A DNA stretch of 64,000 bases from Lotus japonicus (taxonomy: Eukaryota > Streptophyta > Magnoliopsida > Fabales > Fabaceae): assembly GCF_012489685.1 (NCBI RefSeq), contig NC_080042.1, positions 29,579,158 through 29,643,157 on the forward strand. The letters run 5' to 3'. Under the pieces are notes generated by a model. It did no database searches, was not told the origin of the DNA, and saw only the letters and a list, made by a program, of their open reading frames with translations. This document shows, piece after piece, positions 10,336 to 21,431 of the stretch. Each line of letters starts with the position of its first letter. The first letter of the stretch is position 1. The translations under genes were made by a program, and so were the position numbers.

Positions 10336-12595
10336 ATTGTTGTGAGACCCAAGTTTTTAAGTTTGGAATAAACCGAATAAAAATTCCTTTTCACGATTAA
10401 TTTGATGTAACGTGGAGGAAAACCTGAACAAGTTTTTAGTGAATGGAATAAATTTGTGAAGGAGAAAGTTCAGGAAAAAGCTAAGGATTGTATCAAAGTC
10501 GATAAAAGTTATACCACGATTAGTATTCTCTTAAACCTAGGTCAAGAACGCTAGTAAATAACTAATTTACTCCTTAAGACACGATGGAAGCTAATTCCAA
10601 AAATCTTCAGAGAAATGTTAGAACTTCTCTTATTCGTCTATAAACAAGCGTTCCGATACGAAACCCTAGAATGTACGAACGTCATATTCCAATACTCGGA
10701 AGTTTGCCGAAACCGAATCACTGATAGTTCAAGAAACCTAAAATGAACGGACGATGAAGACTTTTTCTATTCGGAGCTTCAAACGAAGATTCCACACGCG
10801 TATGCCTATTTCTCTCGATATTTCTAATCTTTCTTCAGAACGAAGTTTTCTCATCCGACATCAACTGCAAAAAGTAGTTTTTCGGGTAAAATCGATTTAC
10901 ACCGACTTTTGATCGTTCGATTAAATTTCAAGAAACCTGTTTTGAGTTCTGGAATTCTGTCACCAGAACCTATCTTAGAATTCTCCGAGGAATACGCAGG
11001 AAAAATCGGAATCGCGAATTTTTCATTTTTCCTCATTTTCCAAAACCTATAAATAGTGAGAAAATAAAAAAAAATTCAAAAACTTACCCATTTTGAACCC
11101 CAAACCCGCGAGCTTCAAGGAGAGAAAGGGAGGAAGTGATTTTCGCCGTTTCTGGCCCGATTGCTGCACAGCTCGTTGCTAATCGAAGACCTCGAGGTAG
11201 GGATACTATATCTCACTTCTGATCGTCAATTCTGTCGACTTTCTCTATGTCTTTCTGTGCTCAAAGTTTTGAGGTTTTTGTAAAACTGTTCAAATAACTC
11301 GATTTCTCTGTCTAAACTTATTCCCTGCATGCCCCTGAGCATGTTTCGCGGATTACATTTTGCCGAATGTCGCCGAAATGCCGCCGGAATTCATTTCTGT
11401 TGGAAAAACCCATTTCTGGACAAAGTTTCGTTCTTTAAGCTGAAAATTCACGACTTAGCTTAGCGCTAGTAGGATTAGTTGTCATAAACGTCGTTGGTGA
11501 CGTCCCCATCCAATTTGTTTTTCGAAAATCCAGTTTTGAAATTCTGAGCTGAAAATAATGACCAAAATACCCCTGCGACAGTTTTCGATCCGAAAATTTT
11601 TCTGAGCTTAGATTCGTCTTAGTTACGACTAATGTTAACCTTGGAACCAAGTTTGATCGAAGAAAAATCGGCGCACACAATTGTGATGTGTGGCCGAGAG
11701 CACTCCTAGGGGGAGAGGAAAATTTCGTTTTTCGAAAACTTGTATTAACGCGTTAGATTGTCGTACTTCGGAGTTTATAATGCTTCGTGTAACCCTAGTA
11801 CTTATTGTGTGCTGAGTTTCTGACTCATTGTGATTGATTTCTGTGAATTTGCTCTAACGTTCGTTTGAGGAACTTTGTGGATTTGAGGAGGAAGATTGTG
11901 AAGGAAAGGTTGAGGAGCAAGCTGGAAAACCTACAGGTGAGGGCTACTCACTGAATACTAGATAATGAATTAGGTGTCGACGAATTCGACTTGATTTACT
12001 GTTTATGCACTTGATTGTGTTTGACTGGGAAAAACGTTTTCTGAGGCTACGGCTGACAATTGATAATCATTTATCGCTTGATTGTTGTTGAGATTGATTC
12101 ACATGCTAAATGCTACCTGGTTAATCTAGGACGTGTGATATTTACCCTATATGCTATGTGCTACATGGTTATTCTTCAATGCGTTGATATATGTGCCTTG
12201 ACTGTTGGATTGTGTTGCTTCGATTATGCAAATACACATATATCTGTATTCGTCAGAGTGAGGATAACGGGCAGTTACGCCAAATTTTATCGTGAGATTT
12301 TGAGAAAGTTTGACGGGATGAACGGGGGTTCGGGCCTTGTTGTTGTTTTGATGGATTGAGACCTTCTCTGGGAATTACTTGGGATTCTGGGAACTTTCAA
12401 ACTTATAGGATTTTAGATAAAACTAAATGGAAACTATTTTACAAGGAAAATTCATAAGACATTAAACAACCTCTGAATCTTTAAATCATGATCACAAACT
12501 CAAATAAGAGCTTAGGACTTGAATATTAGTTTTGGAAAATGAGAAGTGTCGTCGAATCCAAGTTTTGAGGAAACTAATGAGTTTCCGCGTATGTT

Positions 12596-12800
12596 GATAC
12601 TCTTTTGCTCGATGAGCAGTTTTTGTTGTTTGGGCTATCTAAAGGATAAGACGGGAGATTAATAAGTTTCCGAGTACGTTGATACTCTTTCGCTCGATGA
12701 GCAGATATGTTGTTGGGCTATCTGAAAGATAAGCCGGGAAACGGATAGTTTCCAAGTACATTGGTACTTTTTGCTCGCTAAGCAGTTTTTGACTATCGGA
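12596..12800 (+). repeat. Tandem repeat in solo LTR (about three imperfect units)
   Basis: Units contain TGATACTCTTT(T/C)GCTCGATGAGCAG followed by GGGCTATCTGAAAGATAAG-like sequence, spaced about 75-85 bases. Related units occur in the element 2 3' LTR at 18709-18830. The slot corresponds to the unrelated minisatellite at 6757-6888. Confidence 0.7.
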
Positions 12801-13506
12801 TGGAGATGAGTCGGATGATTCGAGAAATCATCATGAGTTACTTTTCATAATTAATTGTCTTTTGTCGCAGAATCGACGTTTACCTTAGGGTATTCTTTCT
12901 AGAGACAATTAGTTAGCTAGAACACGTGACGACGTGACGAGTGAGGTCGGAGACGTTGTTTGGCTAATCACGTTGCATTCATGCACTCATTTTGAGGTTA
13001 ATACACGGTGGGATGCCGGACCTCGGTGGATTCTAAAATGGTCATAAGACCCGGATTTCCACATAAGAATACTGCGGTGATTCTTAGTAGTAGACGAAAT
13101 GGCAGGCCTGCGGGTTTACTGCTGATCTGACTACACTTTGTTTGGTATAAGAGACGCCCGAGCAGAAATGGTCCCACCGTGGCTGGTGTTAGGGCTGACT
13201 CGTTGGTGCCCATCCCTCCGGATTGCATCTTGTTCCTTTGCATTTGCATTTCATGCACCATTCATGCTGATTTAGTTGCGGGATGTATTTGTTACCTGTT
13301 AACATTGTTTGAGATATGTTAATTGCCAGTAAATGTTATTTATTTTCGTTGACAGGATATACAATTTATAATGTTGTCATTCATAACTAAGCCTATGTGG
13401 CTACTACTTAAACTTTGCCTATTGGATGTACTATTATGTAATTCTTTGAGTTGACCCTTGCGCGTGCTACCTGTGTATGGGGGGCTATGTATGCCCTTTT
13501 TGTCAG

Positions 13507-13958
13507 ATGTCGATGGCCGATTGGTTCTAGATGGTCGTCCCTTCGAGGGGGACCAGGTTTGAGTTGTTGGATACGGACACCCTAGGCTCTTGGGTGGTCG
13601 ACCCCGCCGGTCACTGAGCCATTTACACGGGGCGAATAATGGAGGACCATGTCGACCGAATGGGTAACCTGACGCATGGAGTCTTGAGACGCCACACCGT
13701 TAGCTTCAACCTACCACCGGGCGTTCACTGTGGCCCTGGAGTTGTAGTACCACCACCATCATCGCCTGAGGACGAGGAGGACCCTTCGGAGGAGTTGCTT
13801 GTAGGAGGGGCATCATCTTAGTTTAGCTCACCCACCGTCGCGGCTGCTGCTGTTTTGGGATCGGGTACAGTACCGTGGGACCCGCTGTGAGGGCCGAGGC
13901 AGCCATTGACCTGATCGTCTTGGATTCAGATTCAGACGACGATCATGGTGGTGCGTAG
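13507..13958 (+). pseudogene. LTR-resident small ORF, copy 2 (several stops)
   Basis: Starts at a conserved CAG/ATGTCGATGGC and reads MSMADWF, then hits TAG. Further in-frame stops (TGA in the core, TAG after the acidic linker) and a frame change near the end disable it. The core words (SWVVDPAGH, FNLPPGVHCGPG), PPPSSPEDEEDPSEE and the C-terminal IVLDSDSDDDH remain readable. Confidence 0.6.
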
Positions 13959-14420
13959 TTGGGAGTGGTGTGTAGTACTCCTCTAGTCAAGATTAGGGTA
14001 GGAGTAGCGTCGTGGCTCTGATCTTCAGTTTTCTCATTTTGGGGCAGGGTAGGTCCCTGACCTTTAGCTTTTTGTGTGGTTCTCTTTACGGGAGTCACAG
14101 GGAGTTGGTCGGATTAGGAGGTCTTCGGGCTGTTTTGAGATGACCTACTTTCTTTTGGAGGACTGTATTCAGAATACTGACCTTATATTTTGTGTTGTAC
14201 ATATTTGCCGACAGACACTACTTTCCCGTCACTGGGGGTTACTCGTGACGTGGCATGCTGTTTACTGTGGGGAGTGCACATGTATTGTATATTAGTCTTG
14301 TTTATCTTTCGTCGATACGTCTTTAAATTCGACAAGTCTCGAAAAAAAAATATTCACGTTTTTCCGCTTTTATTTTCTTTTTGGTTACTAAAGTGACGCC
14401 ACCGAAATCGGGGTGTTACA

Positions 14421-15900
14421 ATTGTCCGAAGGGGAACTGAAGTTCGGAATGATCAGAATCGACAATGGATTGATGGAAGAAATTCGAGACCAACAGTTAC
14501 AAGATGAAATTCTACTTGGAAAAAGGAGTTTGGTAATTCAGGGTAAGGACCCAAAATTCAAGATAGGAAGTGACAATATCCTACGGTGTAAGGATAGAGT
14601 TTGCGTACCTAACAACCCTGACTTGAGGAGGTTGATTATGGACAAAGGTTACAAGAGCAAGTTGAGCATTCATCCTGGAATGAAAAAGATGTACCAAGAC
14701 TTGAAGATGAATTTTTGGTGGCCAGGAATGAAAAGACAAGTGGCTGAGTATGTAGCTGCGTGTTTAACCTGTCAAAAAGCAAAGGTGGAACATCAGAAAT
14801 ATTCAGGTATGCTACAAAGCTTGGATGTACCAGAATGGAAATTGTATAGCATATCGATGGATTTCGTCGTGGCTTTGCCAAGAACTCAGAAAGGATATGA
14901 TTCGATTTGGGTAATAGTGGATCGATTGACTAAGTCGGCTCACTTTATACCTGTGAGAACTACATACAACGTGGAGAAACTATCAGAGATTTATATAGCT
15001 GAGATTGTACGCCTTCATGGAGTACCGACCAGTATTGTTTCCGATCGAGACCCAAAGTTTACTTCACATTTTTGGGGAGCTCTTCAGGAGGCTTTGGGAA
15101 CAAGGCTGAGATTAAGTTCTGCTTATCATCCACAGACTGATGGACAGACTGAGAGAACTATCCAATCAATGGAAGATTTACTACGAGCTTGCGTATTAGA
15201 CAACAAGGGCAGTTGGGTTAACCTATTGCCATTGATTGAGTTCACTTACAACAACAATTTTCATACGAGCATAGGTATGGCACCGTATGAAGCTTTGTAT
15301 GGTCGCAAGTGTCGAACCCCTTGGTGTTGGTATCAAAATGGAGAGAATCTTTTAGTAGGACCAGAACTTCTGCAACAGACAACCGAGAAGATAAAGCAGA
15401 TCAGAGAGAAAATGAAGACTTCTCAGAGTAGACAGAAGAGTTATGCCGATCAGAGGCGCAGAACTCTAGAATTTGAAGAAGGAGATCATGTATTTCTGCG
15501 AGTTACACAGACTACGGGAGTTGGTCGAGCAATTAAGTCAAGGAATCTTACGCCAAAGTTCATTGGACCTTATCAGATTACTCGTCGAGTAGGACCAGTA
15601 GCTTATCAAATTGCACAACCACCATTTCTATCGAATATTCATGACGTATTCCATGTGTCACAACTGAGGAAGTATATTGCGGATCCGACGCATGTTATCG
15701 AACTTGATAACATTGAGTTGAAGGATTATCTTTCTTTCGAGACACCGCCAATTAGCATTGGTGACACAAGGATAAAACAGTTGAGAGGAAATGAGATTGT
15801 GTTAGTAAAGGTCATTTGGAACCAAGACACGGGTGATGCGACATGGTAGTTGCAGGAAAAGATCAAGGAACAATATCCGGAACTTTTTACAGAACCTTAA
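14421..15900 (+). pseudogene. Pol fragment of element 2: integrase and chromodomain-like C-terminus
   Basis: Continues the pol of 8921-10335 after the solo LTR. It shows the HHCC zinc region, the catalytic D, D and E of integrase (SMDF, SDRDPKF, GQTERT) and the GPYQITRR segment. Near the end GAG has become TAG (15847-15849), removing the last 17 or so residues of the chromodomain-like tail. The original stop TAA lies at 15898-15900 inside the conserved palindrome. Confidence 0.9.
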
Positions 15901-17137
15901 GTTTCGAGGTCGAAACTTTCTTTTTGGAGGGTAGTAATGTAAGACCCAAGTTTTTAAGTTTAGAATAAGGGAATAAAATTCCTATTCACGATTAGGTTTG
16001 ATGTATCGTGAAGGAAAACCTGAACAAGTGTTTATTGAATGGAATAAATTTATGAAGGAGAAAGTTCAGGAAAAGGCTAAAGATTGTATCAAAGTCGATA
16101 AAAGTTATAGCACGATTAGTATACGCTTAAACCTAGGGCAAGAGCGCTAGTAAATAGCTAATTTGCACTTAAAGACCCGATGGAAACTAATTCCAAAAAA
16201 TCTTCAGAGAAATTTTAGAACTTCTTTTAATCCTTCCATGACAAGCGTTTCGATGCGAAACCCTGAGATATACGAACGTCCGATTCCAATCCTCGGAGGT
16301 TTGCCGAAACTAAAACCCTGATAGCTCAAGAAACCTAGAATGAACGGTTGATGAAGACTTTTTCTATTCGGAGCTTCAAATGAAGATTCCACCTGCGTAC
16401 ACCCATTTCTCTTGATGTTTCCAATCTTTCTCTTCCGACATCCACTGCAAAAAGTAGTTTTTCGGGTAAAATAGATTTACACAGACTTTGGATTGTTTAC
16501 CTTAATTCCAAGAAACCTCTTTTGAGTTTTGGAATTCTGTCACCAAAACCTAACTTAGAACTCACGGAGGATGGCCCCGGAAAAATCGAAATCGCGAAAT
16601 TTTCATTTTCCCGCATTTTCCCATCCCCTATAAATAGGAGAAAAACCAAAAACTATTCACCATTTCCATACCCAAACCCGCGAGCTTCAAGGAGGAGGAG
16701 GAAGAGAATATTTTCGCCGTTTCTTGCTTGATCGTTGCTCTGACAATTGCTACTTGAAGGTATCGAGGTATAGATGCTAATCCTTACTTCTGATCGTCAA
16801 TTCCGTCGTTTTTCACTATGTCTTTCTGTGCTCAAAGTTTTGAGGTTTTTGCAAAACCGTCCAAATAACTTCATCTTTCTATCTAAACCTCTTCCCTACG
16901 TGCCGAAGAGCATGATTAGCGGATTACATTTCGCCGATTCTCGCCGAATTGCCGTCGAGTTTCAATTCTGCTCCAAATACCCATTTTTAGACAAAGTTTC
17001 ATCCTTTATACTGAAAACTCTCGACTTAGCTTAGCGCTAGTAGGATTAGTTGTCATAAACGTCGTTAGTGACGTCCCCATCCAATTTGTTTTTTGAATTT
17101 CCAATTTTGAAATTCTGAGCTAAAAATATTGACCAAA

Positions 17138-17680
17138 GGCTTAATTGCAACTTTGGTCCCCGACGTTTACCAATGACACGATTTTGGTCCCCCACCTAAT
17201 TTAATTACATGGATGGTCCCCGACGTTGTAGGCCGTGTGCAACGTTAGTCCTACTGTTTATTTCTTAATGAAGGAGGCTTACGTGGACGTCCAATTGGAG
17301 AGAGAAATGAGGTATGAGGAGAGAGGGAAGCACGTGAGTATCACGTGACCCTTATCTGAACCCATTATACCCAAACCCCTGACCTCCCTGGAACGAAGAA
17401 GGTAACGCGATTTAGATCCCTAGGGTTTCAGATTTGGGTATAATGGGTTCATATAAGGTTCACGTGAGTTCACGTGATACTCACGTGCTCTCCTCTCTCC
17501 TCAGATCTCCTTTTTCTCTCCAACTAGACGTCCACGTAAGCCTCCTCCATTAAGAAATAAACGGTAGGACTAACGTTGCACGCAACCTACAACGTCGGGG
17601 ACCATCCATGTAATTAAATTAGGTGAGGGACCAAAATCGTGGCATTGGTAAACGTCAGGGACCAAAGTTGTAATTAAGCC
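17138..17680 (+). mobile_element. Foldback MITE, Mutator-type (9-bp TSD)
   Basis: Starts GGCTTAATTGCAACTTTGGT and ends with its near-exact inverse. The inverted arms extend for about 170 bases with few mismatches and continue, more loosely, to about 250 bases each, so almost the whole element is a palindrome. It is flanked by the exact 9-bp duplication TTGACCAAA (17129-17137 and 17681-17689). A 9-bp duplication and long arms fit a non-autonomous Mutator-superfamily element. No coding capacity. Confidence 0.93.
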
Positions 17681-18708
17681 TTGACCAAAATACCCCTGCG
17701 ACAGTTTTCGATCCGATAATTTTTCCGAGTTTAGATTCGCCTTAGTTACGACTAATGATAACCTAGGAACCAAGTTTGATCGAAGAAAAATCGGCGCACA
17801 CAATTAAAGTGTGTGGCCGTGAGCTCTCCAAGGGAGGGGAGAAAATTCCTTTTTCCAAAACTTGTCCAGTCGCGTTAGATTATCGTACTTCGGAGTATAT
17901 GCTACTTCGTGTAACCTTAGTGAGTATTGAGTGTTGAGTTTCTGACTGATTATGATGGAATTCTGTGGTTTTTGCTCTAAGGTTCATTTGAGGAGTTTCA
18001 AGAAGAAGAAGGCGTAGACTGTGAAGGAACGCTTGAGGATAACGCTGGAGGAACTGCAGGTGAGGGCTACTTACTGAACTATTAGTTAATGCTTTAGGTG
18101 TCGATGAATTCGACTTGATTTACTGTTTATGCACTTGTTTGTGTTTGACTGGAAATATGTTTTCTTAGGCTTCGGCTGACAATGATGATTATTCATCTCT
18201 TGATTGTTTTTGAGATTGATTTACATGCTATGTGCTACATGGTTAATCTAGGATGTGTGATATTTGCCCTATATGCTAAGTGCTACATGGTTAATCTAGG
18301 ATGTGTTGATATATGTGTCATGACTGTTGGATTGCGCTAATTTGACTATGCAATTACACATATATCTGTTGTGCTACCGAGTGAGGATAACAGGCATGTT
18401 ATGCCAAATCTATTATGAGATTTTGGGAAGTTTGACGGGACGAACGGAGATTCGGGCCTTGTTATTGTTTTAGTGGATCGAGACATTCTCTGGGAGCTAT
18501 TTGGGATTATGAGATCTTTGAAACTCATAAGATTTGCGATAAAACTAAATGGAAACTATTTTACAAGGAAAAATTCATAAGACATTAAACAACCTCTAAA
18601 TCTTTAAATAATGATAACAATCTCGAAGGAAAGCTTAGGATTCAAGTCTTAGTTTTGGAAAATGAGAAGTGTCGTCGAGTCCAAGTGTTGAGGAAACTAA
18701 TAAGTTCT

Positions 18709-18830
18709 GAGTATGTTGTTACTCTTTTGCTCGAGGAGCAGTTTTGTTGTTGGGCTATCTGAAAGATAAGCCGGGAAACTGGTAGTTTTCCGAGTATGTT
18801 GATACTCTTTGCTCGCTGAGCAGTTTTGAC
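18709..18830 (+). repeat. Tandem repeat in element 2 3' LTR
   Basis: Two units of a TTGATACTCTTTGCTCGCTGAGCAG-like motif, related to the array at 12596-12800 and at the same LTR position. Confidence 0.6.
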
Positions 18831-19535
18831 CATCGGGTGGAGATGAGTCGGATGATTCGAGAAATCATCATGAGATAATGTGTTTTATAATTAATTGTCT
18901 TTGTCGCAGAATCGACATTTGCCTTAGGGTATGCTTTTAGAGACAATAAGTTAGCTAGAACATGTGGTGACGTGTCGAGTGTGGTCGGAGACGTTGTTTG
19001 GCTAATCACTTTGCATTCATGCACACATTAAGAGGTTAATACACGGTGGGATGCCGGACCTCGGTGGATTCCAAAATGGTCATAAGACTCGGATTTCCAC
19101 GTAAGAACACTGCGGTGATTCTTAGTAGTAGACCGAAATGGCAGACCTTCGGGTTTACTGCTGATCTGACTACCGTTGTTGTTGGTGTAAGAGGCACGCG
19201 GGCCGAAATGGTCCCACCGTGGATGGTGTTAGGGCTGATCCGTTGATGTCCATCCCTCTGGAATGCATCTTGTCAACCGGCATCTCATTCATGCAACATG
19301 CATACTGACTTAGTTGCCGAGTGTGATTGATACTTGTTAATCTTGATGCATGTTCATTGTTATTATTGTCATTTATATTCATTGGGAGGTATACAATGTT
19401 ATGATGCTATCACTAACTACTAAGCCTAAGTAGCTATTCCCTAAACTTATCTATTGGATTTATTACTTACATAATTCTTTGGAGTTGACCCTCGTGTCTT
19501 CTGTGTGTGCTTTGGCGGACTACGCCTTCTGTCAG

Positions 19536-20012
19536 ATGTCTATGGCGGATTGGTTCACGATGGTCCACCCTTCGGGGGGGACTAGATTTGAGATGCTTGA
19601 CCAGGAGGACCCCGGCTCATGGGTGGTCGACCCCGCTGGCCACCGAGCGACTTACTCGGGGAGGATTATGGAGGACCGTGTCGACCGTCTGGGACACTTG
19701 ACGGAAGGAGTGCTGAGGAGATACACTGTGAGCTTCAACCTGCCACCCGGCGTGCACTGCGGACCCGGTGTAGGAGCACCACCACCACCGTCATCTTCGG
19801 ATGATGAGGACCCCTCAGAGGAGGAGCCTGTGGGAGGGACTTCTGCGGAGTCTAGCTCACCCACTGTTGCTGTCATTGATGACCACGGCTCGGGCCCTAA
19901 GCCCGTGAGGCCAGCACATGAGCGTGTCGCGGTAGCGAGAGGAGGGAGGATGGTGTACATTGACTTTGTCGTTCTGGATTCCGATTCGGACGATGATCAT
20001 GCTAGCATGTAG
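19536..20012 (+). CDS. LTR-resident small protein, intact copy (158 aa), function unknown
   Basis: Best-preserved of a set of homologous frames found at the same place in nearly every large LTR here. It starts at GTCAG/ATGTCTATGGCGGATTGG; the CAG/ATG junction is conserved and resembles a splice acceptor. Residues 1-20 read MSMADWFTMVHPSGGTRFEM. A core of about residues 23-78 (DPGSWVVDPAGHRATYSGRI, LTEGVLRR, FNLPPGVHCGPG) is followed by a Pro/Ser/acidic linker (PPPPSSSDDEDPSEEE) and a basic patch (RVAVARGGR). It ends in FVVLDSDSDDDHASM, which has the hydrophobic-then-acidic-serine form of a SUMO-interacting motif. No signal peptide, membrane segment or zinc motif is seen. I do not know this family; expression is unproven. 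Confidence 0.55.
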   Translation: MSMADWFTMVHPSGGTRFEMLDQEDPGSWVVDPAGHRATYSGRIMEDRVDRLGHLTEGVLRRYTVSFNLPPGVHCGPGVGAPPPPSSSDDEDPSEEEPVGGTSAESSSPTVAVIDDHGSGPKPVRPAHERVAVARGGRMVYIDFVVLDSDSDDDHASM

Positions 20013-21431
20013 TTGTGAGTGCTGGTGTGAGCTCCTCCAGACAGGATTAGTGTAGGAGTAGAGTCATAGCTCTGACTGTCATGTTTCATTTGGGGACAGG
20101 GTAGTTTCCTAACCGATAGCTTTTTGTGTGGTTTCTCTTCGGAAATCACAGAGAGTTGGTTGGACTAGGGGGTCTTGTTTTAGGCCGTTTGGGCTGACTT
20201 ATTCTCATTTTTGAGGGATTGTGTTGCGGACACTTGACCTTCCCTTTTGGATTGTACATATTGCCTACGGGCGTTACTTTCTGTTACTTCCCGTCACTGG
20301 AGAATACTCGTGACGTGGTTCGCTACTTACAGCGGGGGCTGTAATTATATATTGTACATTAGTCATGCTGTCTTTTATCTTTGAGTTTTATTTCATTAAG
20401 TTCGTAGTTTCATCAGTTAAACAAATCAAAAAAAAAATATTCACGTTTTTCCACTTTAATTTCTTTTTAGTTACTAAAGTGACGCCACCGAAATCGGGGT
20501 GTTACAGTGCCAATTTGTTGAAAGGATTTTTACCGAACCACTTTCGAATCCCTCAAAATTCGATTGTAGTACAACAAGGGTTTTTATCATCCTCAGGGAA
20601 TTGAAAATACAACGCTGTTCTCTAGTTCAATTACTTGAACAATGGATTTAAGGTTGATTGAGGGTTGTTTTGATTACCGATCACTAGCATATGGAAAAAC
20701 ACAACAAACAATAATAAAAAGGATTGTAAACAAGTTGAGAAAATGGTTGGGATCGGGTTTCATCAATCAACTTCGCTGTATTCTATGATTTCACATACAA
20801 ACCATGATTTATGATTGATTTCATCACACCATTTCTTAACTTCATCATAGTTCCCTAATGACAAAGATTATCATATCACTTCCCAACCATCAATTCTTTG
20901 AATAAATTAGAAAGCAAGAAGCATTAAACTTAGGTATTCTTTGACTCTTGAACTAACTCTATTCCTAAAACTTAGATTCAAGAGATGGGTTTACCTATTT
21001 CAGATTCAAGAACAAAGTTTCCACTAGGCAATCAAATCCAAATCAAGCTCTAGTGATCAATCTAAAACTAGCATTAAGATCAAGATAACCCATTGAAATC
21101 ATCACATAAAACATGAATTCATATATGATAATCAAGACGAATACATAGAAATCAAATGATTACATTCAATCCCAACACAAGAGTTAAAGAGAAGAAATGG
21201 ACGATTTGAGCCGTCGTCGGCGTGTTCCCAGCTCGACGGAAGGTAGCAAAGCTCCCAAGTTCTGTGCTGAACTTTGAGTTTTAGAGCATTGCAGATCTGG
21301 ACAGGGTGCTTAGCACTCCACTTTAGGTGCTTAGCCCCCTGTTTCTTCATGCTGAAGGAGTCTCCACCGCCAGAGGATGCTTAGCACTCCATTTTGAACG
21401 CTTAGCACCTTGTTTCTTCATGCTGAAGGAG

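Larger units (their letters stand above)
10341..14420 (+). repeat. Solo LTR (family A, 4080 bp) inserted in element 2 pol
   Basis: Starts TGTGAGACCC and ends GGGGTGTTACA, with no internal region. The 5-bp target duplication ATTGT is exact at 10336-10340 and 14421-14425; removing the LTR restores continuity of pol. It retains a TATA box (11047-11056), the GTGAGGGCT donor-like site near 11937, a repeat slot (12596-12800) and a decayed small frame (13507-13958). Confidence 0.95.
8921..20506 (+). mobile_element. Ty3/gypsy chromovirus element 2, 5'-truncated and interrupted
   Basis: Homology to element 1 begins abruptly at 8921 (protease-RT linker), so the 5' LTR, gag and protease are missing. 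Pol is split into 8921-10340 and 14421-15900 by a solo LTR with a 5-bp target duplication. The 3' LTR (15938-20506) carries a MITE. Nonsense, frameshift and active-site changes show it is dead. Confidence 0.9.
15938..20506 (+). repeat. 3' LTR of element 2 (family A)
   Basis: TGTAAGACCC to GGTGTTACA. Its 4569 bases include a 543-bp MITE plus its 9-bp duplication, so the LTR itself is about 4.0 kb. It has a TATA box (16628-16637), the donor-like CAG/GTGAGGGCT near 18059, and the only intact copy of the LTR-resident reading frame (19536-20012). Confidence 0.92.
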
